DNA from: Piscinibacter sp. XHJ-5
GTDB taxonomy: Bacteria; Pseudomonadota; Gammaproteobacteria; Burkholderiales; Burkholderiaceae_C
NCBI RefSeq assembly: GCF_029855045.1
Contig: NZ_CP123228.1
Location: 2,790,001-2,854,000, forward strand
Direction: 5' to 3'
DNA length: 64,000 nucleotides
Shown: positions 1 to 9,083 of the stretch, one piece after another
Numbering within the stretch: the first letter of the stretch is position 1
Layout: every line of letters starts with the position of its first letter
The notes under the pieces: generated by a model
What the model saw: the letters and a program-made list of their open reading frames with translations, nothing else
Databases searched by the model: none
What the model was told of the DNA's origin: nothing
Translations under genes and position numbers: made by a program

Positions 1-35
1 GATGATCCGCACATCTGGCGATGCGTGAGGTGCGC

Positions 36-878
36 ATGGATGAACTGGCGATCGAGGTGCACACGCTGCGCAAGAGCTTCGGCCCGCACGTCGCGTTGCG
101 CGACGTCTCGCTGAGCTTGCGCCGCGGCGAGATGGTGGCCCTGCTCGGCGCCTCGGGCTCGGGCAAGTCGACCTTGCTTCGCCACGTCAGCGGCCTGCAC
201 CGGGCCGATGCGGGGCACGCGTCGCAGGTGAGCGTGATGGGCCGTGTCGTGCAGCGCGACGGCGAGCTGGCCGGCGACGTGCGCGCCATCCGCTCCGGCG
301 TTGCGACGATCTTCCAGCAGTTCAACCTGGTGGGTCGGCTGCCGGTGATGGTCAACGTGCTGGCCGGCGCGCTGCACCGGCTGCCGATGTGGCGCGCGCT
401 GCTGCGGCGCTTTCCGCGCGTCGAGCTGCAGCGCGCCTTCGAGGCGCTGTCGCGTGTCGGCATCGAGCGCTGCGCCTGGCAGCGCGCGTCGACGCTGTCG
501 GGCGGCCAGCAGCAGCGCGCGGCGATTTCGCGCGCGCTGGTGCAGGGCGCGCAGGTGATCCTGGCCGACGAGCCGATCGCCTCGCTCGACCCGGCGTCGA
601 GCCGGCGCGTGATGGAGCTGCTGGCCGAAGTCAACCGCGAACTCGGGGTGACGGTGCTGGTGTCGCTGCACCAGGTCGAATTCGCCTTCGCCTTCTGCCC
701 TCGCACGATCGCCTTGCGTGCCGGCGAGGTGGTCTACGACGGCCCGACACGTGCGCTGTCCGGCGCACGCTTGCACGAGCTGTACGGCTCGCAGGCCGAG
801 GAGCTGTTCGCCGATGCCGAGGACAAGCTCGACTCTCAACCCTTGCCCCCATCCAGCCACGCCTTGCAAGTGGCGTAG
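36..878 (+). CDS. phnC: Phosphonate ABC transporter ATP-binding protein PhnC
   Basis: Cytoplasmic ATPase of the PhnCDE phosphonate importer, about 280 residues as expected. Walker [10 protein letters not shown] lies near residues 38-46, the ABC signature [15 protein letters not shown] in the middle, and Walker B with [13 protein letters not shown] after it. An ATG at position 21 is also in frame. I prefer 36 because GAGG sits six bases before it and PhnC proteins begin close to this point. It heads the rightward phnC-phnD-phnE-HD run. The left edge of the window is only 35 bases away, so its promoter is barely visible. Confidence 0.93.
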   Translation: MDELAIEVHTLRKSFGPHVALRDVSLSLRRGEMVALLGASGSGKSTLLRHVSGLHRADAGHASQVSVMGRVVQRDGELAGDVRAIRSGVATIFQQFNLVGRLPVMVNVLAGALHRLPMWRALLRRFPRVELQRAFEALSRVGIERCAWQRASTLSGGQQQRAAISRALVQGAQVILADEPIASLDPASSRRVMELLAEVNRELGVTVLVSLHQVEFAFAFCPRTIALRAGEVVYDGPTRALSGARLHELYGSQAEELFADAEDKLDSQPLPPSSHALQVA

Positions 879-916
879 CCGATCGCGATCTTGACCCTTT
901 CCTGATTGGATTCCCC

Positions 917-1891
917 ATGAACCGACGTTCCGTTCTCACCGTCCTCGCCACCACCGCCGCGTTGTGGCTGCCCGCCGCGCACGCGCAGATGAAGGAGATC
1001 AGCTTCGGCATCATCTCGACTGAGGCCTCCAACAACCTGAAGGCCGCCTGGCAGCCGATGCTCGACGACATGGCGAAGAGCACCGGCATGAAGGTCAATG
1101 CCTTCTTCGCGTCCGACTACGCCGGCATCATCGAGGCGATGCGCTTTAACAAGGTGCAGGTCGCCTGGTTCGGCAACAAGTCGGGCATCGAGGCGGTGGA
1201 CCGCTCGAACGGCGAGGTGTTCGCGAAGATCGTCGGCAAGGACGGCACCGAGGGCTACTACTCGCTGCTGGTCGTGCACAAGGACAGCCCGCTGAAGAGC
1301 CTGGACGACGTGCTGAAGCAGCGTGCCAACCTGACGCTCGGGTTCGGCGACCCCAATTCGACCAGCGGCACGGCGGTGCCCGGGCTCTATGCGTTCGCGC
1401 AGAACCGCGTCGATCCGCTGAAGGACTTCAAGCGCACCGTGCGCGCCAACCACGAGACCAACCTGCTGGCCGCGGTCAACAAGCAGGTCGACGTCGCGAC
1501 CAACAACACCGAAGCGGTCGCGCGCCTGGTCCATACCCATCCGGAGCAGGCGAAGCAGGTGCGCGAGATCTGGCGCTCGCCGCTGATCGCGAGCGACCCC
1601 ATCGTCTGGCGCAAGGACCTCGACGACGCGACCAAGAAGGCGGTGCGCGACTTCATCCTCTCCTACGGCAAGGAGCCGCGCGAGCAGGCCATCCTGCAGG
1701 TGATCGGCTACAGCGGCTTCCGGCCGTCGACCAACGACCAGCTCGTGCCGACGCGGCAGATCGAGCTGGCGCGCGAGCGCAGCAAGGTCGAGAGCGACGC
1801 CAATCTCGCCGCCGACGACAAGGCGAAGAAGCTGAAGGACATCGACGACCGCCTGGCCGAGCTCGGCCGGCAGCTCGCGAGCGCGAAGTAA
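917..1891 (+). CDS. phnD: Phosphonate ABC transporter substrate-binding protein PhnD
   Basis: Periplasmic phosphonate-binding protein, 324 residues. The first 24 residues form a signal peptide (MNRRS, a hydrophobic stretch, then AHAQ). The mature part begins EISFGIISTEASNNL, the usual PhnD opening, and contains GYYSLLVVHKDSPL and GDPNSTSGT, which match the ligand-loop region of the family. The ATG at 917 is chosen because it gives a clean signal peptide; the open frame extends far upstream but only as a shadow over phnC. It lies 38 bases after phnC and 18 before phnE. Confidence 0.93.
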   Translation: MNRRSVLTVLATTAALWLPAAHAQMKEISFGIISTEASNNLKAAWQPMLDDMAKSTGMKVNAFFASDYAGIIEAMRFNKVQVAWFGNKSGIEAVDRSNGEVFAKIVGKDGTEGYYSLLVVHKDSPLKSLDDVLKQRANLTLGFGDPNSTSGTAVPGLYAFAQNRVDPLKDFKRTVRANHETNLLAAVNKQVDVATNNTEAVARLVHTHPEQAKQVREIWRSPLIASDPIVWRKDLDDATKKAVRDFILSYGKEPREQAILQVIGYSGFRPSTNDQLVPTRQIELARERSKVESDANLAADDKAKKLKDIDDRLAELGRQLASAK

Positions 1892-1909
1892 GGCCGGCAA
1901 CGCGACGCC

Positions 1910-2707
1910 ATGAGTGCCGCCTTGAGCCTCGCACCCGCGCCAATGCCGCCGCCGCGCACGCCGCTCGGCACGCTGCTCGTGTGGGCGCTGTTGCTCGCGC
2001 TGCTGGCGGGCAGCTGGAGGGGCGCCGACATGCGGCCGCTGGACCTGCTGCGCGACGCCGGCAACATGGCGCAGTACGCGAGCGGCTTCTTCCCGCCCGA
2101 CTTCCACGAGTGGCGCCAGTACCTCGCCGAGCTCGTCGTCACGCTGCAGATCGCGCTGTGGGGCACGGCGCTGGCCATCGTCGGCGCCGCGCCGCTCGCG
2201 CTGCTCGCCTCGGCCAACATCACGCCGTGGTGGGTGCACCAGCCGGTGCGTCGCGTGCTCGACGCCTGCCGCTCGATCAACGAGATGGTGTTCGCGCTGC
2301 TGTTCGTCGTCGCGGTCGGGTTGGGGCCGTTCGCCGGCGTGCTTGCGCTGTGGGTGCACACGACCGGCGTGCTGGCCAAGCTGTTCTCGGAAGCGGTGGA
2401 GGCAATCGATCCGCAGCCGGTGGAAGGCATCCGCGCCACCGGCGCCCATGCGGTGCACGAGATCCTCTACGGCGTGATCCCCCAGGTGCTGCCGCTGTGG
2501 GTCTCGTACGCGCTGTACCGCTTCGAGTCGAACGTGCGCTCGGCGTCGGTCGTCGGCATGGTCGGCGCCGGCGGCATCGGCATGGTGCTGTGGGACGTGA
2601 TCCGGGGCTTCCAGTACGCGCAGACGGCGGCGGTCCTGATCCTGTTGGTGATCTCGGTCTCGGCGATCGACCTGGTGTCGGCCCAACTGCGCAAGCGCAT
2701 GATCTGA
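1910..2707 (+). CDS. phnE: Phosphonate ABC transporter permease PhnE
   Basis: Inner-membrane permease of the phosphonate importer, 265 residues, with several hydrophobic helices starting near residue 20. The cytoplasmic coupling (EAA-type) loop is visible as [20 protein letters not shown], followed by [19 protein letters not shown], typical of PhnE. It follows phnD by 18 bases and would pair as a homodimer with PhnC. A single permease gene is present, as in E. coli. Confidence 0.92.
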   Translation: MSAALSLAPAPMPPPRTPLGTLLVWALLLALLAGSWRGADMRPLDLLRDAGNMAQYASGFFPPDFHEWRQYLAELVVTLQIALWGTALAIVGAAPLALLASANITPWWVHQPVRRVLDACRSINEMVFALLFVVAVGLGPFAGVLALWVHTTGVLAKLFSEAVEAIDPQPVEGIRATGAHAVHEILYGVIPQVLPLWVSYALYRFESNVRSASVVGMVGAGGIGMVLWDVIRGFQYAQTAAVLILLVISVSAIDLVSAQLRKRMI

Positions 2708-2727
2708 GCTCGTCACAGGCAGCGGAC

Positions 2728-3342
2728 ATGGATCCTTCGACAGAGCTCAGGACAGGCCTCATCGAACGCATCGCGCAGCTGTTCGCCGAACACGGCGCCA
2801 GCGCCTACGAAGGCGCGCGGCGCGAATCGGTGAGCGCGCTGGAGCACGCGCTGCAATGTGCCCAGCTGGCCGAGTGGGCGAACGCCGATGCATCGTTGGT
2901 GGCCGCGGCGCTGTTGCACGACATGGGTCACTTCGTCGCCGTGGATTCGGAAGGCGACGCGATCGACGACGTGCACGAACTGCGTGCCTTGCCGCTGCTC
3001 GCTGAGGGTTTTGGCGCCGCCGTCGTCGAGCCGGTGCGGCTGCACGTGCAGGCCAAGCGCTACCTCGTCGCCACCGAGTGGGCGTACGGGGCGCGGCTGT
3101 CACCGGCGTCGGTGCATTCGCTGCAGCTGCAGGGCGGGCCGATGAGCCCCGACGAGGTGCAGCTGTTCGAGACGCTGCCGTTCGCCCAGGCGGCCGTCAT
3201 GCTGCGACGCTGGGACGACCTGGCCAAGGAGCCGCGCAAGCGCACGCCGCCGCTCGACTACTACCTCGCGCTGCTGGCCGAGCTGCAGCAGCAGCCGTTC
3301 GTCGATTCGAAGATCGGCATCGGCTCGTTGAGCATCGCCTGA
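2728..3342 (+). CDS. Phosphonate-degradation-associated HD-domain protein
   Basis: An HD-superfamily protein of 204 residues, of the type repeatedly found in phosphonate gene clusters. Metal-site residues are visible: SALEHALQCA supplies the first His and LLHDMGHF the HD pair. Characterised relatives (PhnZ) are mixed-valence di-iron oxygenases acting on 2-aminoethylphosphonate derivatives, but this may be the less defined HDIG subfamily, so the reaction is not assigned. The ATG at 2728 lies 20 bases after phnE. Residues 2-11 (DPSTELRTGL) are encoded by a dispersed intergenic repeat, so the true conserved domain starts around IERIAQLF. Confidence 0.82.
   Translation: MDPSTELRTGLIERIAQLFAEHGASAYEGARRESVSALEHALQCAQLAEWANADASLVAAALLHDMGHFVAVDSEGDAIDDVHELRALPLLAEGFGAAVVEPVRLHVQAKRYLVATEWAYGARLSPASVHSLQLQGGPMSPDEVQLFETLPFAQAAVMLRRWDDLAKEPRKRTPPLDYYLALLAELQQQPFVDSKIGIGSLSIA
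2734..2757 (+). repeat. Dispersed CTTCGACAG..CTCAGGACAGG repeat unit inside a gene start
   Basis: A 24-bp match to the dispersed Burkholderiales repeat whose core reads TTCGACA, AGCTCAG, GACAGG. It supplies the first codons of the HD-domain gene. A second copy of the family, as a full inverted repeat, is at 36266-36305. Confidence 0.6.
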
Positions 3343-3351
3343 CAGTGCGGC

Positions 3352-4491
3352 CTAGCAGACGCGTGTGCCATTGACGATCACCTCGCGCACCACCGGCTGA
3401 GCGCCGATCTCGCGCACGCGCACGAGGTCGGCGCGCGCGCCGTCGACGATCGCGCCGCGGTCGTGCAGGCCACAGGCCCGTGCCGGATGCAGGCTGACGA
3501 CGGCGATCGCTTCGCTGAGCGAGAAGCCGGCCTCGCGCGAGAGCAGCCAGGCGGCCATCAGCAGGCTGCCGGGCACATAGTCGGACGACAGTGCGTCCAG
3601 CACGCCTTCGCGCGCGAGCTCCAGCGCCGAGACGTTGCCGGAGTGCGAGCCGCCGCGCACGACGTTCGGCGCGCCGGCCACCGTCGACAAGCCCTTGTGC
3701 TTCGCATGGCGCGCGGCCGCCAGCGTGGTCGGGAACTCGCTCATCGCGGCGCCGAGCGCGCAGGCCTCGTCGACATGGCCGATCGTCGTGTCGTCGTGCG
3801 TCGCGAGCGCCACGCCGTGCTCGCGCGCGAACTCGGCGAACCAGGCGCGGTGCGGTGCGGCGTAGCGCGCCTGGCGTTCGGGCGCGAGGCGCACTTCCTC
3901 GTCGAACTGAGCGTCGCTCCAGCCTTTCTTGCCGGTGTAGTAGGTGCGCGCGTGGCGGATGTCGGTCCATTGGCGCTGGCCGGGCGTGTGGTCCATCAGC
4001 GAGATCAGCCGCAGCCGGCGGTGCGCCCTGAACGGCTCGAACAGCTCGCGCGCGTTCGGCGCCGGCAGCTCGCAGCGCACATGGATGTGGTGGTCGGCGC
4101 GCAGCGAGCCGGCCGCCTCGAGGCGGTCGAGCACCTCGAGCAGCGCGCTCTGGTCGCGCGAGCGGAAGCCGTCGCCGTAGGGGTCGCCGACGCCGATCGC
4201 ATCGAGCACCGTCGTGATGCCGGCGGCGGCGATCTCGGCGTCGTGCGCCTGCACCGCGCCCTGCATCGGAAAACTCACCTTGGGGCGCGGCGTCACGTGC
4301 CGCTCGAGGTTGTCGGTGTGTACCTCCACCAGGCCAGGCAGCAGGTGGTCGCCGTGCAGGTCGTGCGCGCCCGGCACCGACGTGGCGCCGGCGTGCACGG
4401 CGCCGATGCGGCCGTCGCGCACCTGCACGCTGCCGTGCACGACCTCATTCGGCAGCACGATGCGGGCATTGGAGAAGATCTGCTCTTTCAT
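3352..4491 (-). CDS. phnM: Alpha-D-ribose 1-methylphosphonate 5-triphosphate diphosphatase PhnM
   Basis: Amidohydrolase-superfamily enzyme that removes diphosphate from ribose 1-alkylphosphonate 5-triphosphate, making the substrate of PhnJ. 379 residues, as in other PhnM proteins. Metal-binding elements are visible: LPGLVEVHTDNLERH near residue 50, ALATHDDTTIGHVDEA in the middle and LSSDYVPGS near the end. It is the last gene of the leftward C-P lyase operon, overlapping phnL by four bases (ATGA at 4488-4491), and converges on the HD gene with a 9-base gap. Confidence 0.93.
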   Translation of the reverse strand: MKEQIFSNARIVLPNEVVHGSVQVRDGRIGAVHAGATSVPGAHDLHGDHLLPGLVEVHTDNLERHVTPRPKVSFPMQGAVQAHDAEIAAAGITTVLDAIGVGDPYGDGFRSRDQSALLEVLDRLEAAGSLRADHHIHVRCELPAPNARELFEPFRAHRRLRLISLMDHTPGQRQWTDIRHARTYYTGKKGWSDAQFDEEVRLAPERQARYAAPHRAWFAEFAREHGVALATHDDTTIGHVDEACALGAAMSEFPTTLAAARHAKHKGLSTVAGAPNVVRGGSHSGNVSALELAREGVLDALSSDYVPGSLLMAAWLLSREAGFSLSEAIAVVSLHPARACGLHDRGAIVDGARADLVRVREIGAQPVVREVIVNGTRVC

Positions 4492-5246
4492 GGCGTTTTC
4501 CGGTCGAGCTCCACGCAGCGGGTGGCGACGGCGTCGCGCACCTCTTCGTCGTGGAAGATGCCGACCACCGCCGCGCCGCGCGCCTTGGCTTCGTCGATCA
4601 GCTGCATCACGACGCGCCGGTTGGCGGCGTCCAGCGAGGCGGTCGGCTCATCGAGCAGCAGCAGGCGCGCCGGCTGCACGAAGCCGCGCGCGATGTTGAC
4701 GCGCTGCTGCTCGCCGCCGGAGAACGTGGCCGGCGGCAGATCCCACAGCGCACGCGGGAGGTTGAGGCGCATGAACAGTGCGCGCACTGCGTCGCGCGCC
4801 GTCTGGAGGCGCTCGGCGTGGCGTGTGTCGTCGATGTCGGCGGGCAGGGCGTCGCCCTGCGCCACATCGAGCCAGCGTTCGGCCACGACGTCGAGCGCCG
4901 GCACGCGCGGCACCGATCGCAGGAACTGGCTCACGTAGGCGATGTCGCGCCGGCGCAGCGCCAGCATCTGCTGCGGCGAGGCCCGCGCGATGTCGACCGG
5001 GCCGTCGGCCGAGTGCAGCATGACGCGGCCGGCATCGACACCGTAGCTGCCGTACAGGCACTTGATCAGCGTCGACTTGCCGCGGCCCGACGGGCCGACC
5101 AGTGCGACACATTCGCCGGCCGACACCGTCAGCGACACGTCGTGCAGAACCGGCAGCTCGAGTCCGTCGCGCAGGTGCAGCGTGAAGCGCTTGGCCAGGC
5201 CGCCCACCTCGAGCACCGGCCCGAGCGGAAGAGGATCGCGCTTCAT
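4488..5246 (-). CDS. phnL: C-P lyase ABC-type protein PhnL
   Basis: ABC ATPase-like subunit of the C-P lyase system, 252 residues. Walker A is GPSGRGKST and the signature is FSGGEQQRVNIARGF, followed by LLLDEPTASLD. PhnL and PhnK resemble transporter ATPases but bind the PhnGHIJ core in the cytoplasm rather than a membrane permease. The start at 5246 overlaps the phnK stop by four bases, which supports it over longer versions of the open frame. Confidence 0.92.
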   Translation of the reverse strand: MKRDPLPLGPVLEVGGLAKRFTLHLRDGLELPVLHDVSLTVSAGECVALVGPSGRGKSTLIKCLYGSYGVDAGRVMLHSADGPVDIARASPQQMLALRRRDIAYVSQFLRSVPRVPALDVVAERWLDVAQGDALPADIDDTRHAERLQTARDAVRALFMRLNLPRALWDLPPATFSGGEQQRVNIARGFVQPARLLLLDEPTASLDAANRRVVMQLIDEAKARGAAVVGIFHDEEVRDAVATRCVELDRKTP

Positions 5247-6031
5247 GGCATCACCACCGAGGACACGAGCAGCTGCGTGTAGGCGTGCTGCGGATCGTCG
5301 AGCACGCGGTCGGTCAGGCCTTGCTCGACGATGCGGCCATCGCGCATCACCAGCGTGCGATGCGCCAGCAGCCGCGCGACGCCGAGGTCGTGGGTGACGA
5401 TCAGCGCCGACAGGTGCATGCGCGCGACCAGCAGCCGGATCAGGTCGAGCAGGCGCGCCTGCACCGACACGTCGAGGCCCGAGGTCGGTTCGTCCATCAG
5501 CACCAGGCGCGGCCGGGTGACAAGGTTGCGCGCGATCTGCAGCCGCTGGCGCATGCCGCCCGAGAAGGCGCGCGGCGAATCGTCGATGCGACCGGCATCG
5601 AGCTCGACGCGCCGCATCCAGGCGTCGGCGGCCTCGCGCAGGCGCCCGTAGTGGCGCTGCCCCTGGCCCATCAGCCGCTCGCCGATGTTGGCGCCGGCGC
5701 TGACCTCCATGCGCAGGCCGTCGGCCGCGTTCTGCTCGACGAAGCCCCACTCGGTGCGCGACAGCACGCGCCGTTCGCGCTCGGTGATCGCATGCACGTC
5801 GAGCCACCGCTGCTGCGCGTCGCGATAAGCCACCCGGCCCGCGCTCGGCACGATGCGCCCGGCGATGCAGTTGAGCAGCGTCGTCTTGCCGGAGCCCGAC
5901 TCGCCGACGATCGCGACGACTTCACCGGGGAACAGCTCGAGCGCGGCGTCCTGCACCGCGAAGCGACCATCGCGCGCGCCGGCAAAGCGGTGGCTGAGCG
6001 CCTGCACGCGCAGCAAGGGCTCGGCGCTCAT
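5243..6031 (-). CDS. phnK: C-P lyase ABC-type protein PhnK
   Basis: ABC ATPase subunit that docks onto the PhnGHIJ core complex, 262 residues. Walker A GESGSGKTT, signature FSGGMRQRLQIARNL and Walker B VLMDEPTSGLDVSVQ are intact. Overlaps of four bases with the GNAT gene on one side and phnL on the other indicate translational coupling. The start at 6031 is fixed by that overlap. Confidence 0.92.
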   Translation of the reverse strand: MSAEPLLRVQALSHRFAGARDGRFAVQDAALELFPGEVVAIVGESGSGKTTLLNCIAGRIVPSAGRVAYRDAQQRWLDVHAITERERRVLSRTEWGFVEQNAADGLRMEVSAGANIGERLMGQGQRHYGRLREAADAWMRRVELDAGRIDDSPRAFSGGMRQRLQIARNLVTRPRLVLMDEPTSGLDVSVQARLLDLIRLLVARMHLSALIVTHDLGVARLLAHRTLVMRDGRIVEQGLTDRVLDDPQHAYTQLLVSSVVMP

Positions 6032-6495
6032 GGCGCCGCCTCCTGCGGGCAGGCGACGAAGCTGATGCCGTGCCGCTCGTAACCCAGCCGCTCGTAGAAG
6101 GCGTGCGCGCCGTCGCGCTTGCGGTTGGACGACAGCGCGAGCTTGTAGCAGCCGGCGGCGCGTGCCCGCGCCATCGCCTCGTCCATCAGCGCGCGTCCGA
6201 TCCCGCGCCCCTGCGCCTGCGGGTGCACCGCGACGGCCTCGACCAGCGCGGCCGGGCTGCCGCCGTGGCCGAGCGTGGGCAACGGGTAGAAGGTGAGGGT
6301 GCCGAGCGGCCGTCCGCCTTCTTCGGCGAGCAGCACCTGCACGTCGGGCACCGCGCGATGCAGCCGCTCCCAGGCCGCCTGCATGCGCTGCGGCGTGTTG
6401 ACGCCCGGCGCATCGACGCCGGCGGCTTCGAAGATGGCGGCGATCGCCGGCAGGTCGTCGCGTGTCGCTTCGCGCAGCTGCAACATGTCGTTCAT
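6028..6495 (-). CDS. GNAT N-acetyltransferase in the phn operon (PhnO-like position)
   Basis: A 155-residue GNAT acetyltransferase. The acetyl-CoA loop appears as VEAVAVHPQAQGRGIGRALM (motif A, Q-x-x-G-x-G), followed by YKLALSSNRKRDGAHAFYERLGY. In E. coli phnO encodes an aminoalkylphosphonate acetyltransferase, and this gene sits inside the C-P lyase operon between phnJ and phnK, so a similar protective acetylation of aminophosphonates is a reasonable inference. Sequence alone does not prove the substrate. The start at 6495 overlaps the phnJ stop by four bases. Confidence 0.85.
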   Translation of the reverse strand: MNDMLQLREATRDDLPAIAAIFEAAGVDAPGVNTPQRMQAAWERLHRAVPDVQVLLAEEGGRPLGTLTFYPLPTLGHGGSPAALVEAVAVHPQAQGRGIGRALMDEAMARARAAGCYKLALSSNRKRDGAHAFYERLGYERHGISFVACPQEAAP

Positions 6496-7349
6496 CGGGC
6501 CTGGCCTCGTGTAGGTGCTTGCGCCTGCACGCGTTCGCCGCACCAGTCGGTGTCGGAGCAGGTCCACAGGCGCTCGCCGACTTCGCCGATCACCTCGTCG
6601 AGGTAGCTGTCGGTGGCGCCGCACAGCGCGCAGGCATGGCCTTGCGGGTCGACGCGAAACGGATGGTCCTCGAAGTCGAGGCTCACGACGTCGGTGTACG
6701 GCGGGATCGCATACAGGCGCTTCTCGCGCCCCGCGCCGAACAGCTGCAGCGCCGGCATGCGGTGCATCTTCGGATTGTCGAAGCTCGGGATCGGCGACGG
6801 CGACATCACGTAGCGGCCGTCGACGCGCACCGGGTAGTCGTAGGTCGTCTCGACCCGGCCCCAGTGCGCGATGTCCTCGTACAGCTTCACGTTGACGAGG
6901 CCGTACTCCTCGGCCGCATGCAGCTTCAGCGTCTCGGCGCGCCGCGGCTCCAGCTTGTACAGCGGCTCCGGCTGCGGCACCTGGTAGACAAGAAGCTGGC
7001 CTTCGACCAGGGCGGTTTCGGGAATGCGGTGGCGCGTCTGGATGATGGTCGCGTCGACGGTGCGCGTGGTCGTCTCGACGCCGGTCGTGCGCGCGAAGAA
7101 CTGGCGGATGTTGACGGCGTTGGTCGTGTCGTCCGAGCCCTGGTCGATCACCTTCAGCACGTCGTCGGCGCCGATCACCGCCGCGGTGACCTGGATGCCG
7201 CCGGTGCCCCAGCCGTAGGCGAGCGGCATCTCGCGCGAGCCGAACGGCACCTGATGGCCGGGAATGGCGACCGCCTTCAGCAGCGCGCGCCGGATCATGC
7301 GCTTCGTGCGTTCATCCAGGTAGGCGAAGTTGTAGCCGGCAGCGGTCAT
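6492..7349 (-). CDS. phnJ: Alpha-D-ribose 1-methylphosphonate 5-phosphate C-P lyase PhnJ
   Basis: Radical-SAM catalytic subunit that breaks the carbon-phosphorus bond. 285 residues. The four conserved cysteines are at about 240, 243, 264 and 270 (CALCG and then CSDTDWC), the same pattern as E. coli Cys241/244/266/272, so the iron-sulfur site and the radical Cys are intact. The start at 7349 overlaps phnI by four bases; the open frame continues upstream only as a shadow of phnI. Confidence 0.95.
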   Translation of the reverse strand: MTAAGYNFAYLDERTKRMIRRALLKAVAIPGHQVPFGSREMPLAYGWGTGGIQVTAAVIGADDVLKVIDQGSDDTTNAVNIRQFFARTTGVETTTRTVDATIIQTRHRIPETALVEGQLLVYQVPQPEPLYKLEPRRAETLKLHAAEEYGLVNVKLYEDIAHWGRVETTYDYPVRVDGRYVMSPSPIPSFDNPKMHRMPALQLFGAGREKRLYAIPPYTDVVSLDFEDHPFRVDPQGHACALCGATDSYLDEVIGEVGERLWTCSDTDWCGERVQAQAPTRGQAR

Positions 7350-8440
7350 GCGGTCTCCTTCGATGCGGCTTCGATCTCGGCGCGCAGCTGGCGGATCAGC
7401 TGCAGCTCTGATTCGAAGGTCACGTAGTGCGGCAGCTTCAGGTGCTGCACGAAGCCCGACGCCTCGACGCTGTCGCCTTGCGGCAGCACGAACTCCTGCT
7501 GCTGCGCCGGGCTCGTCGGCAGCTCGTCGAACTCGTCGCAGCGCAGCGCGCGGTCCACCAGCGACATCGCCATCGCCTTGCGTTCGCCGTGGCCGAACAC
7601 CAGGCCGTAGCCGCGCGTGAAGGTGGGCGGCGTGCTCGCACTGCCGACGAACTGGTTGACCATCTGGCACTCGGTGAGCTCGATCTCGCCGATCTCGATC
7701 GCGAAGTCGAGCTCGTCCGGCACGATCTCCACCGCCACCGCGCCGAAGCGGATGTCGCCGCCGAACGGATGTGTGTGCGCGTAGCCCCGCTGCGTCGAGT
7801 AGCCCATGCCGAGCACCCAGCCTTCGTCGGCGCGCGCCAGCATCTGCAGCCAGCCGCTGCGCGGCAGCGGATAGGCCGGCGGGTCGCGCGTGATGTCGGG
7901 CGGTTCCGGGTCACCATCGCTCGGCTCGCAGGCTTCGACCAGCCCCTCGGCTGCGAGCTGCGTCAATGCGCCGGGCACCGTGTCCTGCGCCGCTGAGGCA
8001 TCGCCGCTCGGCAGTGGCGTCGGCAACTCCTCGCCCTGCAGCAGCCCGAAGTCGAGCAGCCGCTGCGTGTAGTCGAAGGTCGGGCCGAGCACCTGGCCGC
8101 CCGGCAGGTCCTTGAAGATGGCCGACACGCGACGACGTACACGCATGCGGTCGGTGTCGAGCGGCTCGCTGCTGCCGAAGCGCGGCAAGGTGGTGCGGTA
8201 GGCCCGCAGCAGGAACGCCGCCTCGATCGGATCGCCACAGGCCTGGCGGATCGCCAGCGCCGCGAGCTGCGGGTCGTACAGCGAGGCCTCGGCCATCACG
8301 CGGCCGACCAGCAGTCCGAGCTGTTCCTGGATCTGCTCGACGCCGAGCGCTGGCACCGCCGGATCCCCGCGCCGCGCCGCGGCCAACAGCGCCCGCGACG
8401 CGTCGATCGCCCGTTCGCCGCCCTTGACAGCGATGTACAT
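7346..8440 (-). CDS. phnI: C-P lyase core subunit PhnI
   Basis: Subunit of the PhnGHIJ complex that acts as a nucleosidase and, with PhnG and PhnL, forms ribose 1-alkylphosphonate triphosphate from ATP and phosphonate. 364 residues, beginning MYIAVKGGERAI, the standard PhnI opening. GYSTQRGYAHTHPF and RGYGLVFGHGERKAMAMSL are further family blocks. It overlaps phnJ by four bases and is separated from phnH by one base. Confidence 0.94.
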   Translation of the reverse strand: MYIAVKGGERAIDASRALLAAARRGDPAVPALGVEQIQEQLGLLVGRVMAEASLYDPQLAALAIRQACGDPIEAAFLLRAYRTTLPRFGSSEPLDTDRMRVRRRVSAIFKDLPGGQVLGPTFDYTQRLLDFGLLQGEELPTPLPSGDASAAQDTVPGALTQLAAEGLVEACEPSDGDPEPPDITRDPPAYPLPRSGWLQMLARADEGWVLGMGYSTQRGYAHTHPFGGDIRFGAVAVEIVPDELDFAIEIGEIELTECQMVNQFVGSASTPPTFTRGYGLVFGHGERKAMAMSLVDRALRCDEFDELPTSPAQQQEFVLPQGDSVEASGFVQHLKLPHYVTFESELQLIRQLRAEIEAASKETA

Positions 8441-8441
8441 G

Positions 8442-9083
8442 TCAGAGCCCCAGGGTGATGCGCGTCGAGCGCGGGATGGCTGCGAGGCGCGTGCCGCAGA
8501 CGAGCACGAGGTCGACGCCGCGCGGCAGTTCGGATTGGAGCCGCGTGCGCCAAAGCCAGAAGTCGCGCGACAGCCCGTCTACGTCGAGGCTGCGTTCGGC
8601 CGGGATGCCGGGACCGCGCAGATGCAGCCGCGTGCCGGCGCTGCCGAGCGCGTCGACCTCGACGATCAAAGTGGCCCCGCGCTGCGGGCTCTCGTCGGTG
8701 CCGAGGTCGAGCCGGCTCCACAGCCGGTCGTCGACGTCGGCCGCACGGGCGACATTGAACGGCGCGCGGTCGTCGATCCAGGCCGCGCGCACGCCGGTGT
8801 GAAAGCGCAGGTAGGCGAGGGCCTCGGCGCTCGCCAGCGAGCCGGCGAGCCGCACCATCGTCTCGGCGTCGAGCAAGGTCAGCAGCACCGCCGTCATGCC
8901 CAGGCTCATCGGCCGCTGCCGCGAGCACGAGGCGGGCGGCTCGATGCCGGCGAGCGCCGCGGCCGGCAGCTCGCGTTCGCTGCCGGGATGCGCCATCGCG
9001 TCGAGCAGCGCGCGGAAGCTGCGCTGCGCTCCATCTACCGGGTCGCGAAAAGCGCGCGACATGTCGGCCAGCACGGTGTCCAT
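8442..9083 (-). CDS. phnH: C-P lyase core subunit PhnH
   Basis: Structural subunit of the PhnGHIJ core, 213 residues, slightly longer than E. coli PhnH. The start region RDPVDGAQRSFRALLDAMAHPG is diagnostic. The start codon shares one base with the phnG stop (TGATG on the minus strand), consistent with coupled translation. Confidence 0.92.
   Translation of the reverse strand: MDTVLADMSRAFRDPVDGAQRSFRALLDAMAHPGSERELPAAALAGIEPPASCSRQRPMSLGMTAVLLTLLDAETMVRLAGSLASAEALAYLRFHTGVRAAWIDDRAPFNVARAADVDDRLWSRLDLGTDESPQRGATLIVEVDALGSAGTRLHLRGPGIPAERSLDVDGLSRDFWLWRTRLQSELPRGVDLVLVCGTRLAAIPRSTRITLGL

Noticed and set aside
836..2716. A minus-strand open frame of 626 codons
   Set aside because: It is antisense to phnD and phnE and has no domain; it is a shadow frame.
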